This document shows, one piece after another, positions 15,900 through 24,920 of a DNA stretch of 49,318 nt. Where the stretch lies: contig JACRLQ010000051.1 in the NCBI GenBank assembly GCA_016215155.1, positions 1 through 49,318 on the forward strand, read 5' to 3'. The notes beneath the pieces were generated by a model. The model was not told the DNA's origin and ran no database searches. It saw nothing but the letters and a program-made list of their open reading frames with translations. Source of the stretch: Nitrospirota bacterium. GTDB lineage: Bacteria; Nitrospirota; Thermodesulfovibrionia; Thermodesulfovibrionales; UBA6898. How positions within the stretch are numbered: the stretch's first letter is position 1; the number at the start of each line of letters is the position of its first letter. A program made the translations under genes and the position numbers.

Positions 15900-18800
15900 A
15901 TGACTCGACTGATTAGTTGTCTCATAGGGTTCAGCGTTACGGTACTGTGTCTTCAGATGGCTCAGGCAGAGACTGCAGGAACTGTGACCTACAACAAGCT
16001 GGAAGAAGTTTATCAAAAAGAAACGGCCTCTAGCCAACTCAACTATTTTGTCCCGGCGCCGGTTCAAACGTTTAACGGTGCGCCTTCAAAATACAGTTTA
16101 TTAAGCAATGAATTGATAGTCCTCTACGATTATGAAAAAGCTGGTCATTCACTTGAAGATATCATCGATGCGGTTAATGGCATAAAGTCATCTCCGGGAT
16201 TGACAAGTGGACTCGGGAATCCGGTGCATGCCAGATTTCTTATTCCATTCCGCTTGTCTAAATCAGAGATGTCGATGATCATGGGAATGCACCCGAAAGC
16301 CACGCTACAAAAATATGTTGTATTGGAATACCCCATTGTAATATCGGAAGAAGGAATAACCCATTTAATGGAAGCTCTTGCAAAAAACCCTCTGATACAA
16401 TGGGTAGAAAATAACCACTTTTTGTTGTTGTCGGTGACGCCGATGGATCCCTTATTCCTTGGAACATCGAGTCCTCCGACCCCCCTAAGTCATCAGTGGG
16501 GGTTGCAGATGATGAATTTACAAGCTGCTTGGGACTATGTTAAGGGTTCTGCATACATAGCTGCCCTAGATAACGGGATTGAAATGTTACAGCCCGATCT
16601 TCAGAAGAATTTTCGAGGCCAATTTTCTCTTGATGTATCGAATTGCTATCCGCCCCAGTTCCTTTGCAACGATCACAATGTCGACGAACTCAAATATGGC
16701 GGTGAATGGGCTGGCCATGGCACACATGTAGCGGGTATTATAGCAGCGAATTCAAACGATCCCAGCAATAATATAGGAGTCGCCGGCATATGCTGGAATT
16801 GCAGTTTTATGATGGGAAAGATTTCAGGTGGCCAGCTACCTGATGGGACGCATCTAACACTCAAAGACAAGGTCCTCACCGGCATTGATTGGTTTGTTGG
16901 AACTGGTGTGCAAGCGATAAATATGAGTATTAATGATTATACGACACCCTCGCTTGATTGTTCTTTGCAACCGTTAAATTCATGGTGTCAGGCTATAAAT
17001 CTGGCAGAAGACAATGATGTGGTACTTATCAATGCTGCAGGAAATGGCGATGGATGCTCATACCCTATTACTCCATCCACTTGTGTACCTATAAGTTTGG
17101 TCCGACCGCCAGGATCAGACAACAGGGTCCTTTCAATTGGAGCGTATGACCCGTACACAAATTCTCCCGCCAGTTTTTCGGATTATGGATCAAGACTGGA
17201 TCTTTTGGCCCCCGGCGTTGACATATTGTCGACATTTTATACAGGAAAAACATGGAGTAATAATTGGAACTGCCTGGACACATTCGGAGGTTCTGGCCCC
17301 TGCACTGGAACGTCTATGGCCGCGCCCCATATAACCGGGCTCGTAGGACTTCTGAGGTCTGCAAATCCACTACTTTCAAAAACAAATATCAAAGATATTC
17401 TGACCTATAATGCCAGCGGCGGCGGAATTCGCATAAATGATTTTTGGGGTTATGGAATTCCAGACGCTGCCGACGCAGTTAAGGCTGCCCTTGGCACTGT
17501 GGGCGGAAAGCAACTGCCCAATAGATTAACGCCCTTGTTTAGTTTTTACAGTAGTGCAGCTGAAGACCATTTTTATACTACCGTGCCACAGATGGGCCTC
17601 GCCGCAATGTCTGGCACATTAGAGCCTCAGCCACCCACTGCTTCAGTGTCATACAGTCCCGTTGGCGCGGCGACGCCTGGATACTCCGGGTTCCCCTGTC
17701 AGTTCTCGCCTTGCTCCTCGGCTCCAGAAGCTTCAGTCTATATCTTCTCAACAGGGAACGTTCCGTTCGAGGGTGCATCTCCCCTGGTTCCTCTGTCTCG
17801 CTTAAGCTATCAAGGCAATTATACCGGCAATAATCCTAGTCATGTTGATCATATCTATGCAGTGGACTCATTCGAGGTCATAAGCTTTATTAACTTGGGA
17901 TATCAACTTGATGGGATAGAAGGATATATATATCCAAGAAGTATGACCCCTCAGCCTGCGGGAACCGTGAGGCTTTTCCGAAAATATAATTCTACGCGTG
18001 ATGATCATGCGATTTTTCCGGAAAGCGAGTTGGCGACAATGGCTGCTCAAGGATACATAGAAAATGAAGGCAACGAATGGATCGGCTATGTCTATCCCAA
18101 TGCTGATACCGATGGGGACGGCCTCATTGACGGTTTTGAAAGGTTGATCGGGACCTGCGTGGGTATTGCCGACACAAACGGCGATGGGACTCCCGACGGC
18201 ACATCCGTAATGCAATACTCCAACAGCACACATTCCTATAAAGACCCCGGCCTGTGCAATTATATAACCGTTTCTCCCACATCGCAAGACTTTGGTACGT
18301 GCTCAGTCGGTTACCCTCCCCCTCCAGTCACTTTCACGATTCATCACGGGGGCTCAGTTGTCCAGGAGCCGGATCTTGCTATGGGAACCATAAGCGTCAA
18401 CGACACATTAAACTTCACCGTGCTGAACAACACTTGTTCCGGCCAGAAACTGTCTCCGGGGGGCTCCTGCTCTTTCGCGGTCGAGTTCCATCCCATCTCG
18501 ACAGGTTCAAAGAATGCGGTGCTAACCATTTTGTCTAACGACCCGCTCGCGCCATCGATCACGATTTCCATTATCGGAACTGGGGTGCCCCTGCAGCAAC
18601 TCACGGTGACTAAGTCGGGGGCTGGAACGGGAACGGTCTGGAGTTCGTCAGGATCGATAAACTGCGGTCTGACCTGTTCGGCGTCGTACTCATATAATGC
18701 CCAGGTCTCTCTCATTGCGGTCCCAGACACTGGCGGACCAATCTTTACGTCTTGGAGCGGAAATACTGACTGCGCTGATGGACAGGTTGCCATGGATTCT

Positions 18801-19103
18801 GACAAAACCTGCGTCGCCGCATTCGCCACCTGTCAGGTTGCCCAAACGGCGAGAGTCGGAGGTGTTACGTACAGCTCGGTCGATGCCGCCTACAGGGGGG
18901 CTTCGTCAACTCCGTTTATCATAGAGATCATCGCTTCGAATCAACAGGAGACGCTGAATTTCGACTTGGCAAGGGATGGCACACTAAAGGGTGGACTTGG
19001 GTGCTACTTTGTGCGACAGCTGCCGCCTGCTGTAACTTTTGTCACGGGATCAGTCACAGTCACCGGAGGTTCTATCACTTTCGATGGTATTGCAATAAAG
19101 TAA
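15900..19103 (+). CDS. Secreted multidomain subtilisin-like serine protease (S8 family)
   Basis: The 1067-residue protein has a signal peptide (to about 'AQA'). The S8 domain has catalytic Asp224 in 'ALDNG', His273 in 'GHGTHVAG', an oxyanion Asn in 'NAAGNGDG' and Ser472 in 'GTSMAAPH'. Two DUF5648-like modules follow ('LFSFYSSAAEDHFYTT' and 'VRLFRKYNSTRDDHAIF'). Next come a calcium-binding-like 'DTDGDGLIDG...DTNGDGTPDG' stretch, a choice-of-anchor-D-type Ig-like domain ('SFAVEFHP'), a bacterial-repeat domain with paired cysteines, and a C-terminal beta segment. A GGAGGG site selects the ATG at 15900. It is an extracellular protease; substrates are unknown. No membrane anchor is seen. Confidence 0.9.
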   Translation: MTRLISCLIGFSVTVLCLQMAQAETAGTVTYNKLEEVYQKETASSQLNYFVPAPVQTFNGAPSKYSLLSNELIVLYDYEKAGHSLEDIIDAVNGIKSSPGLTSGLGNPVHARFLIPFRLSKSEMSMIMGMHPKATLQKYVVLEYPIVISEEGITHLMEALAKNPLIQWVENNHFLLLSVTPMDPLFLGTSSPPTPLSHQWGLQMMNLQAAWDYVKGSAYIAALDNGIEMLQPDLQKNFRGQFSLDVSNCYPPQFLCNDHNVDELKYGGEWAGHGTHVAGIIAANSNDPSNNIGVAGICWNCSFMMGKISGGQLPDGTHLTLKDKVLTGIDWFVGTGVQAINMSINDYTTPSLDCSLQPLNSWCQAINLAEDNDVVLINAAGNGDGCSYPITPSTCVPISLVRPPGSDNRVLSIGAYDPYTNSPASFSDYGSRLDLLAPGVDILSTFYTGKTWSNNWNCLDTFGGSGPCTGTSMAAPHITGLVGLLRSANPLLSKTNIKDILTYNASGGGIRINDFWGYGIPDAADAVKAALGTVGGKQLPNRLTPLFSFYSSAAEDHFYTTVPQMGLAAMSGTLEPQPPTASVSYSPVGAATPGYSGFPCQFSPCSSAPEASVYIFSTGNVPFEGASPLVPLSRLSYQGNYTGNNPSHVDHIYAVDSFEVISFINLGYQLDGIEGYIYPRSMTPQPAGTVRLFRKYNSTRDDHAIFPESELATMAAQGYIENEGNEWIGYVYPNADTDGDGLIDGFERLIGTCVGIADTNGDGTPDGTSVMQYSNSTHSYKDPGLCNYITVSPTSQDFGTCSVGYPPPPVTFTIHHGGSVVQEPDLAMGTISVNDTLNFTVLNNTCSGQKLSPGGSCSFAVEFHPISTGSKNAVLTILSNDPLAPSITISIIGTGVPLQQLTVTKSGAGTGTVWSSSGSINCGLTCSASYSYNAQVSLIAVPDTGGPIFTSWSGNTDCADGQVAMDSDKTCVAAFATCQVAQTARVGGVTYSSVDAAYRGASSTPFIIEIIASNQQETLNFDLARDGTLKGGLGCYFVRQLPPAVTFVTGSVTVTGGSITFDGIAIK

Positions 19104-19217
19104 GGATGCTGAGCCTAAATGACTTTTAAATTTGCGCATTTACAGGGGGGCGTTTCTCCCCTTATCATGACGCCATACTATATCTAAATCTAACGTTAAT
19201 TTGGACAGGAGTTTTTC

Positions 19218-20765
19218 ATGAAAAAATTTCCAAATTACTCCTTTTTATCTTTAATCCTGCTTCTGTTGTCGGCAAGCACATCCGATGCGGCGCGCCAGGT
19301 CATCCGCATTCTTCACGTAAACGATTTCCACGGTTTTGCGGAGCCCTATAAGCCCTTCGGATCGGACGATATGCTCGGCGGAATTTCCTATCTTTCTTCG
19401 GAGGTCGAAAGATTGCGCGGGGAAATGCCGTCAATTCTGCTTGCGGCAGGGGACATGATACAGGGGAACAACTGGGCGAACCTTTTTCAGGGCGCCTCGG
19501 TGATCGAACTTATGAATCGGATGCGGTTCGACGCTATGGTCCTCGGCAACCATGAATTTGATTTCGGTTCGGATGTCCTCAAAAAAAGGATAGCCGAGGC
19601 AGGGTTTCCCGTACTGGGCGCTAACGTCGCAGGATTGGATCTGATCAGGCCTTACATAATCAAGGAAGTTGACGGCGTAAAGATCGCGGTGATCGGTGTT
19701 GTAACCGAGGATGTCCCGGTATCTACTCATCCCAGAAATGTGGCGGGCCTGAGATTCATCCCCCCGGCCGACGCTGTCGAACAAAATTTAAAGGCGCTGA
19801 GAGAAAAGGCGGATATAATCGTCGTCCTTTCCCATATCGGCCACGCCTCGGACAGGGAACTGGCGCGGAAGGTCTCCGGCCTTGACGTCATAATAGGAGG
19901 TCATTCCCATACAAAGGTCCTCACGCCGGTCATGATCGGGGACACCGCCGTTGTTCAGGCATGGGAGCATGCCAAGGCGCTGGGCGTTATTGATCTGACT
20001 ATCGATGACCGGAAGATCACGGGGATCGGTGGCAGACTCATGGATATTTTGCCTGTCTCGGGGAAGAGGGACCCGGTCATCGATGTAATTGTCGATAAAT
20101 ATGCCGCGAGGGTCGATGCCGTACTCGACGAAACGATAGGGGAAGCTCTCGCAGATCTCGACGGGGAGCATGTGCGGAGCAGGGAGACGAACCTGGGTAA
20201 TTTTTTTGCCGACATCATAAGAAAGACCGCCGGGGCTGACGCGGCGATCATCGGCGGCGGCAGTATCAGGACAAGCATAAAAAAAGGCGTTATCAAGGTC
20301 AAACATGTATACTCCGTCTCCCCGTTTAATAACTATATAGTCGCGGTGCGGCTTACGGGCAGGCAGATACTGGAAGCACTCGGGCACGGGGTGTCGGCGA
20401 TGGAAGAAGGGGCCGGACGGTTCCCCCAGGTCTCAGGGCTTTCATTAGATCTTAGTCCTTCCGCTCCTCCGGAAAACAGGGTGAGCAATGTGAAGATCGG
20501 GGGCAGGCCGCTCGACCCGGAGAGAGAATATGTGGTTGCCACTGACGACTTCCTCGCCGCGGGAGGCGACGGGTATAAGGTTTTCGGAGATGCGGTCAGG
20601 TCATCCGGAGATTATTCAGTCGTCGGCGGCATGATGAAGGGAGACAGACTTGTATATAGCAATTCCGGAAAATGGGTCAGGGATGTCATAGTCGATTATA
20701 TAAAGGACAAAAAACTGATATCTCCTGAGATTGAGGGCAGGATCTCGATTACTTCCGGCCGATGA
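19218..20765 (+). CDS. Periplasmic 5'-nucleotidase/metallophosphatase (UshA family)
   Basis: The 515-residue protein has a signal peptide, then a calcineurin-like metallophosphatase domain: 'ILHVNDFHGF' (DxH), 'GDMIQGN', 'GNHEFDFG' (GNHE) and 'GGHSHTK' supply the metal ligands. The C-terminal 5'-nucleotidase domain follows from about residue 285, with 'ETNLGNFFADIIR' and 'ATDDFLAAGGDGY' for substrate binding. It would dephosphorylate nucleotides in the periplasm to scavenge nucleoside and phosphate. A ribosome binding site AGGAG lies six bases before the ATG. It overlaps the next small gene by four bases. Confidence 0.93.
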   Translation: MKKFPNYSFLSLILLLLSASTSDAARQVIRILHVNDFHGFAEPYKPFGSDDMLGGISYLSSEVERLRGEMPSILLAAGDMIQGNNWANLFQGASVIELMNRMRFDAMVLGNHEFDFGSDVLKKRIAEAGFPVLGANVAGLDLIRPYIIKEVDGVKIAVIGVVTEDVPVSTHPRNVAGLRFIPPADAVEQNLKALREKADIIVVLSHIGHASDRELARKVSGLDVIIGGHSHTKVLTPVMIGDTAVVQAWEHAKALGVIDLTIDDRKITGIGGRLMDILPVSGKRDPVIDVIVDKYAARVDAVLDETIGEALADLDGEHVRSRETNLGNFFADIIRKTAGADAAIIGGGSIRTSIKKGVIKVKHVYSVSPFNNYIVAVRLTGRQILEALGHGVSAMEEGAGRFPQVSGLSLDLSPSAPPENRVSNVKIGGRPLDPEREYVVATDDFLAAGGDGYKVFGDAVRSSGDYSVVGGMMKGDRLVYSNSGKWVRDVIVDYIKDKKLISPEIEGRISITSGR

Positions 20766-20944
20766 TCGTCTTTGTGAATGACCTCGCCGTCTGTATTTTT
20801 GAGGCGATGACCGTAAGGCATGCTCTTTTAAAGGCCGGGGTCCTCGACGGGCTTGAAACATCCAAAAAAGTATACGATGAATGGGGAAATGAGATCGGAC
20901 TCGACGGAGCATTGACGGAGGGCTCCAGGATTTACGCGCGATAG
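20762..20944 (+). CDS. Small beta-grasp-like protein coupled to the nucleotidase
   Basis: The 60-residue product starts with an ATGA overlap on the nucleotidase stop, so it is probably translated by coupling. Its pattern ('MIVFVNDLAVCIFEAMTVRHALLKAG', a strand-strand-helix start; then 'DEWGNEIGLDGALTEGSRIY') resembles ubiquitin-like beta-grasp proteins, with a glycine-rich turn before the last strand. It lacks the C-terminal GlyGly of ThiS/MoaD carriers. I do not recognise the family. It ends two bases before the convergent permease gene. Confidence 0.6.
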   Translation: MIVFVNDLAVCIFEAMTVRHALLKAGVLDGLETSKKVYDEWGNEIGLDGALTEGSRIYAR

Positions 20945-20946
20945 CC

Positions 20947-21984
20947 TCAGGTCAGCCGGTATCTCCGGAAAAGCAGGATGCTCTCCTTGACGGCCACCTT
21001 GAAGAAGCCGGTGGCGGGCACGGACAGAAGCATGCCGAGAATGCCGAAGAATTTTCCTCCTATTATTACCGCCATCAGCACCATAAGAGGGTGCATATCC
21101 ACCGACCGCGCGACGACTATCGGTTGGATCAGCGCGTCGTCTATCAGTTTCATTATGACGAAGGCCGGCACTATATACCCCGCCATGGCAAAGCTCCCGG
21201 TATCGACTACGGAAACGGTGACCGCGGCCAGTGCCCCGGCGATCGGACCCACAAAAGGTATCAGGTTCGCCGCGCCTGCAAAAAGCCCTATCAGCAGGAA
21301 GTATTTGACATCCAGAAACCAGAGGGCCGCTATCGCAAGGGCGCCGAAAATAAGCGCGTCCATAAACTGACCCCGCAGAAAGTTCCCGAGCTGCGAGTCC
21401 ATCTTCGAAAAAAGGTTCAGTGAGAACTCGAAATAGCGGTTTGGGATTATCCTGATTATCTGTTTTTTCATCGCCCTGCCGTCCTTAAGCAGAAAAAAGG
21501 TGATAAAGGGAATAAGCACCAGATGAGTAAAAAGGCTGAAAACGTCTATCAGGTGGCTTATCATCCAGTCTCCAAAATTGATCATCGCCCTTTGAAGTTT
21601 TTCGGAGAGCTCAAGGTTATGGATCCCTATGAAAGAGAGCTTCTTTTCGACGAACAAGTCGAGTCTGGCGAATAACGCCGAGGCCTGTTCCGGACTAAGA
21701 TCAGCCTGGATTGCGGATATCTGGTCGACAAACGCAGGGAGCAGCATTATGAGGCTTCCGGTCAGCAAAACCGACAGCGCCGCGAATATAATCAGGGTGG
21801 CCACCGTCCGCGACATGCCCCTGGACTCCAGCTTCACGGCAAGGGGGTCCATAATATAGGCGAGAAGGCCGGAGACCACGAGGATCTTTGTAAGGTCTGC
21901 CAGAACTGACATAAGGTAGAAAAGGACCGAGACACAGGCGACGACCGCCAATATACGGGTCCAGTTGGAGGGTTTATTGTTCAT
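20947..21984 (-). CDS. AI-2E/PerM family membrane permease
   Basis: The 345-residue integral membrane protein has about seven or eight hydrophobic helices, in the pattern of the AI-2E transporter (PerM/YdiK) family: an N-terminal pair of helices, a long amphipathic central region, and the conserved C-terminal motif around 'GLFAGAANLIPFVGPIAGAL', 'DDALIQPIVVARSVDMHPLMV' and 'GILGMLLSVPATG'. The substrate is not predictable; some members export AI-2 or act as ion antiporters. It lies six bases after the cNMP-binding gene, in the same minus-strand run. Confidence 0.87.
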   Translation of the reverse strand: MNNKPSNWTRILAVVACVSVLFYLMSVLADLTKILVVSGLLAYIMDPLAVKLESRGMSRTVATLIIFAALSVLLTGSLIMLLPAFVDQISAIQADLSPEQASALFARLDLFVEKKLSFIGIHNLELSEKLQRAMINFGDWMISHLIDVFSLFTHLVLIPFITFFLLKDGRAMKKQIIRIIPNRYFEFSLNLFSKMDSQLGNFLRGQFMDALIFGALAIAALWFLDVKYFLLIGLFAGAANLIPFVGPIAGALAAVTVSVVDTGSFAMAGYIVPAFVIMKLIDDALIQPIVVARSVDMHPLMVLMAVIIGGKFFGILGMLLSVPATGFFKVAVKESILLFRRYRLT

Positions 21985-21990
21985 AGCGCG

Positions 21991-22491
21991 TCAGGGTTTC
22001 AGGCCTCTTTTGATTTCATTGACATGCTCATTAGTTTTTTTCAGCCTGGCCCCTATCGTCCTGGCCAGCTGGACCATGATTTTAACGCCGAGTCTCGGGT
22101 TGCGGTCGATGAGGTCATAAAGGTCGGACTGGAAAAGGCAGAGCAGCCTGCTTGGCGTCTTCGCTACTGCCGTTGCCGTGCGGGGCGACTCGTCGAGCAA
22201 AGAGAGCTCCCCAAGAAAATCCCCCACGTGAAGTTCCGCGAGCACATGCTTCTCCGGTTCCGAAATTATATCGATGTCACCGTTTACGATAATATACATG
22301 CCAAGCCCGGGGTCACCCTGAAAAAAAATTACCTCGTCTTTGACGAAGTCTCGCTGGTGCAGGATACGTTCTATCTGGGCAAGCTCCCTGCTGTTTAAGC
22401 CGTCGAAAATAGGGATTTTCATCATTAACTTCATGATGGTATCTTCTTCGTCCGTCCGATGCCTGAAGATATTTATCCAGAGGTCGCTCAT
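21991..22491 (-). CDS. Cyclic nucleotide-binding domain protein
   Basis: The 166-residue protein has one cNMP-binding beta-barrel: 'IPIFDGLNSRELAQIERIL', 'EVIFFQGDPGLGMYIIVNGDIDII', 'GDFLGELSLLDESPRTATAVA'. The last holds the phosphate-binding cassette with the Glu and Arg that contact the cyclic nucleotide. A helical tail follows, with no HTH domain, so it is unlikely to be a CRP-type regulator. It may act as a stand-alone sensor module working with the adjacent permease. The ligand is unknown. Confidence 0.87.
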   Translation of the reverse strand: MSDLWINIFRHRTDEEDTIMKLMMKIPIFDGLNSRELAQIERILHQRDFVKDEVIFFQGDPGLGMYIIVNGDIDIISEPEKHVLAELHVGDFLGELSLLDESPRTATAVAKTPSRLLCLFQSDLYDLIDRNPRLGVKIMVQLARTIGARLKKTNEHVNEIKRGLKP

Positions 22492-22534
22492 TTATAATAC
22501 CTCCCGCCGCTCATAACATACTATCCATAATAAT

Positions 22535-23011
22535 TCATCCGCAGCGCTTTGTCATCACTACCGCGTCATCATCCGGCATCCGGTAATAGCCGTTTCTCCT
22601 GCCTATGACTTCAAACCCCAGTTCGGTGTACATCTTCCGCGCCGTCATGTTTGATGATCTGACTTCAAGAAACATGGTCCTGCATCCCATAGTGACAAGC
22701 TGTCCGATCGACCCTTTTATGAGTTCCGGCCCGATGCCCCGCCCCCTGAACTCAGGGTGGACCGCTACGTCCATGATATGGCCTTCATCGATTATAAGCC
22801 TGGCAAATATGTACCCGATGGTCTTTACGTCCAGGCGCGCCACGGTCGAAATGCAGACGGGGTTATCGAGTTCAGCCAGGAGCATCGCTTCAGACCATGG
22901 GGCCGTAAATGATGCGCGTTCAATTTCGAAGACCTCAGGAATGTCCCGTTCGTTCATCGGCCCAAAGACGACCCCGGCCGACATGGCTTGTTCTAGAGGC
23001 TCTGTCCGCAC
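22535..23011 (-). CDS. rimI: Ribosomal-protein-alanine N-acetyltransferase RimI-like
   Basis: The 158-residue GNAT protein has the acetyl-CoA-binding motif 'VHPEFRGRGIGPELI', preceded by 'GHIMDVAV', and 'LEVRSSNMTARKMYTELGFEVIGRRNGYY' across strands 5-7. These are RimI signatures (acetylation of the N-terminal alanine of ribosomal protein S18). The GTG at 23011 has GGAGGT four bases upstream; an ATG at 22984 is an alternative. It overlaps tsaB by 19 bases, in the tsaB-rimI order seen in many genomes. Confidence 0.9.
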   Translation of the reverse strand: MRTEPLEQAMSAGVVFGPMNERDIPEVFEIERASFTAPWSEAMLLAELDNPVCISTVARLDVKTIGYIFARLIIDEGHIMDVAVHPEFRGRGIGPELIKGSIGQLVTMGCRTMFLEVRSSNMTARKMYTELGFEVIGRRNGYYRMPDDDAVVMTKRCG

Positions 23012-23646
23012 TTGACCTCCGCTTCAGATCTCCTTATATAAAACGGGACCGCGTCCATGGGATCCGTCAACTCGCCTGCGAGGGCCTTCCTCAATCCCAG
23101 CATAGCGATCGCCGACGGCGCCGGGACCATCTTGTCGGGAGGGGCTACCCATGCCCTTTGTCCCAGTTTTTCACGAATAATGTCCATATATAATGTTACT
23201 CCTTCTCCAGCGAAAAGCACATCCCCATCAAGTCTTGCCAGCATCTTTTCGGGATGGATAGAGGTTTCTTCGATCTCGCGGACATAACAGTCGTCTTTCC
23301 ACCTGAAGAGGGCGGAATAGACCTCTCCCCTCCTTGCGTCCAGCATAAGGCATACAGGATGCATGCTGAAGGGAAAGTTCCAGGCGAAGGCCTCCAGGGT
23401 CGGCACAGTGACCATCGGCCTGCCGGTAGAATAAGACAGCCCCTTGACCGTGCTCATGCCGATCCGGACATCGATTTCCGCCAGATCGAGTCCGGCCTGT
23501 GCCAACACCTGGGATGTCGCCGTCATGAGCCTTTCAGAGTGGGTCGTCTTTACGTTAAGTCTTATCTCGGCGATAAGTCCCCCCACGCCGTCCAGCACAG
23601 CAACACCTCCGAGCATGGTGGATGTCTCAACTGAAAGTATCTTCAT
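22993..23646 (-). CDS. tsaB: tRNA threonylcarbamoyladenosine biosynthesis protein TsaB
   Basis: The 217-residue protein has the ASKHA-type N-terminal fold with 'ILSVETSTMLGGVAVLDG', 'HSERLMTATSQVLAQAGL' and 'STVKGLSYSTGRPM' signatures of TsaB. It is the structural partner of TsaD in forming t6A37 in ANN-decoding tRNAs. It lies 47 bases after the MFS gene and overlaps rimI. The length is slightly short of the usual 220-235 but acceptable. Confidence 0.93.
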   Translation of the reverse strand: MKILSVETSTMLGGVAVLDGVGGLIAEIRLNVKTTHSERLMTATSQVLAQAGLDLAEIDVRIGMSTVKGLSYSTGRPMVTVPTLEAFAWNFPFSMHPVCLMLDARRGEVYSALFRWKDDCYVREIEETSIHPEKMLARLDGDVLFAGEGVTLYMDIIREKLGQRAWVAPPDKMVPAPSAIAMLGLRKALAGELTDPMDAVPFYIRRSEAEVKCGQSL

Positions 23647-23693
23647 ATTGCTATAAGTTTAACACAGCACCGATTTAGAGGGGTGGAGGGACA

Positions 23694-24920
23694 TTATGTC
23701 TTCACATCACCCGACCGTCTGGCATATCTGAATGAAAAGAGGACAGAGCAGATCAGGCAGATAAGGCCCCCGGCCAGGACCGCGTTTGTCGTGCCGATCA
23801 TGTCGGCCGATATCCCCATGACTGTATTGCCTATCGGCACCAGCCCCAAAAAAACGAAAGAGTATACGCTCATGACCCGGCCTCTGAGATTATCGGGCAC
23901 GGAGACCTGTATGAAACTGTTCGCGGCGGCGAGGTAACTCACCATCCCCCATCCCCCGACCGCAATAATTACCAGTGAATATGCGAACACCCTTGAGACC
24001 GAAAAAAGGATAAGAGCGGTCGAAAAGCAGACGGCGGCAAAAGACATGAAGAAAGTCTTGCGTCTGATGTCCTGAAACACGGCAAGACCGAGGGCGGCGG
24101 TAAGGGCCCCGGCGCCCGAGGCGGCCACCAGAAGCCCGAAGCCCCTTGGTCCGGAATGGAAGACCTCCCCGGCAAAAATCGGGACCAGGTTAATAAAGGG
24201 GATGCCCACCAGGCTGAAGACCGCTATAAGTCCGATGATATGCAGCATCTCTTTTTTTTCTCTCAGAAAAGATATGCCCTTCATGAAATCCTTTATGATT
24301 CCTTCGGACTTCATTTCGCTTTTGCCCGTCGTGTTCATCCTGGCCAGTGCGATCAGAACGGCTATGAAAGTGAGCGCATTGATAAAAAAGCATGCCGGCA
24401 TCCCGAAGTGGGTTATCGAAAGCCCCGCTATTACAGGGCCAATGATCCTGGAGCCGTTGAACACGGCGGAGTTAAGGGCAATGGCGTTTGCAAGGTCTTC
24501 TCTGCCGACCATTTCTATGAGGAAGGACTGCCTGGCCGGGATATCTATGGCGTTGATCGCGCCCAGAATAAAGGCCATGACCGCGATCTGCCATACAGTG
24601 ATGGTCCCTGTGCCGGTCAATATGCCCAGGGCGACAGCAGGCAGGATAGACATCGCCTGCGTAAACAGAAGCAGGTTCCTCTTTGGCACCCTGTCGGCAA
24701 CCACTCCGCCCAACAACGTGAATAACATGATGGGCAGCGCGGAGGCAGCGGCAACCATACCCAGATAAAAAGGCGATTTCGTCAGGCTGTACACCAGCCA
24801 GCCCTGGGCGACCGACTGCATCCAGCTTCCTGAAAGCGATATCGTCTGGCCTATGAGGAAGAGCCTGAAGTCCCTGTGGGACAGGGCTGAAAAACGCTCA
24901 GGACCCGCGGGCCGAGGCAT
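23694..24920 (-). CDS. MFS transporter, EntS-like exporter family, coupled to znuB
   Basis: The 408-residue protein has about 12 membrane helices with the MFS_3/EntS-type start 'FSALSHRDFRLFLIGQTISLSGSWMQSVAQGWL' (about residues 9-41) and 'GGVVADRVPKRNLLL' for the loop-2 motif. EntS-like members export siderophores or metallophores, and other members export drugs. Its ATG overlaps the znuB stop by one base (TAATG), so it is translated with the zinc ABC genes. A role in metallophore export is an inference from this coupling only. Confidence 0.87.
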   Translation of the reverse strand: MPRPAGPERFSALSHRDFRLFLIGQTISLSGSWMQSVAQGWLVYSLTKSPFYLGMVAAASALPIMLFTLLGGVVADRVPKRNLLLFTQAMSILPAVALGILTGTGTITVWQIAVMAFILGAINAIDIPARQSFLIEMVGREDLANAIALNSAVFNGSRIIGPVIAGLSITHFGMPACFFINALTFIAVLIALARMNTTGKSEMKSEGIIKDFMKGISFLREKKEMLHIIGLIAVFSLVGIPFINLVPIFAGEVFHSGPRGFGLLVAASGAGALTAALGLAVFQDIRRKTFFMSFAAVCFSTALILFSVSRVFAYSLVIIAVGGWGMVSYLAAANSFIQVSVPDNLRGRVMSVYSFVFLGLVPIGNTVMGISADMIGTTNAVLAGGLICLICSVLFSFRYARRSGDVKT

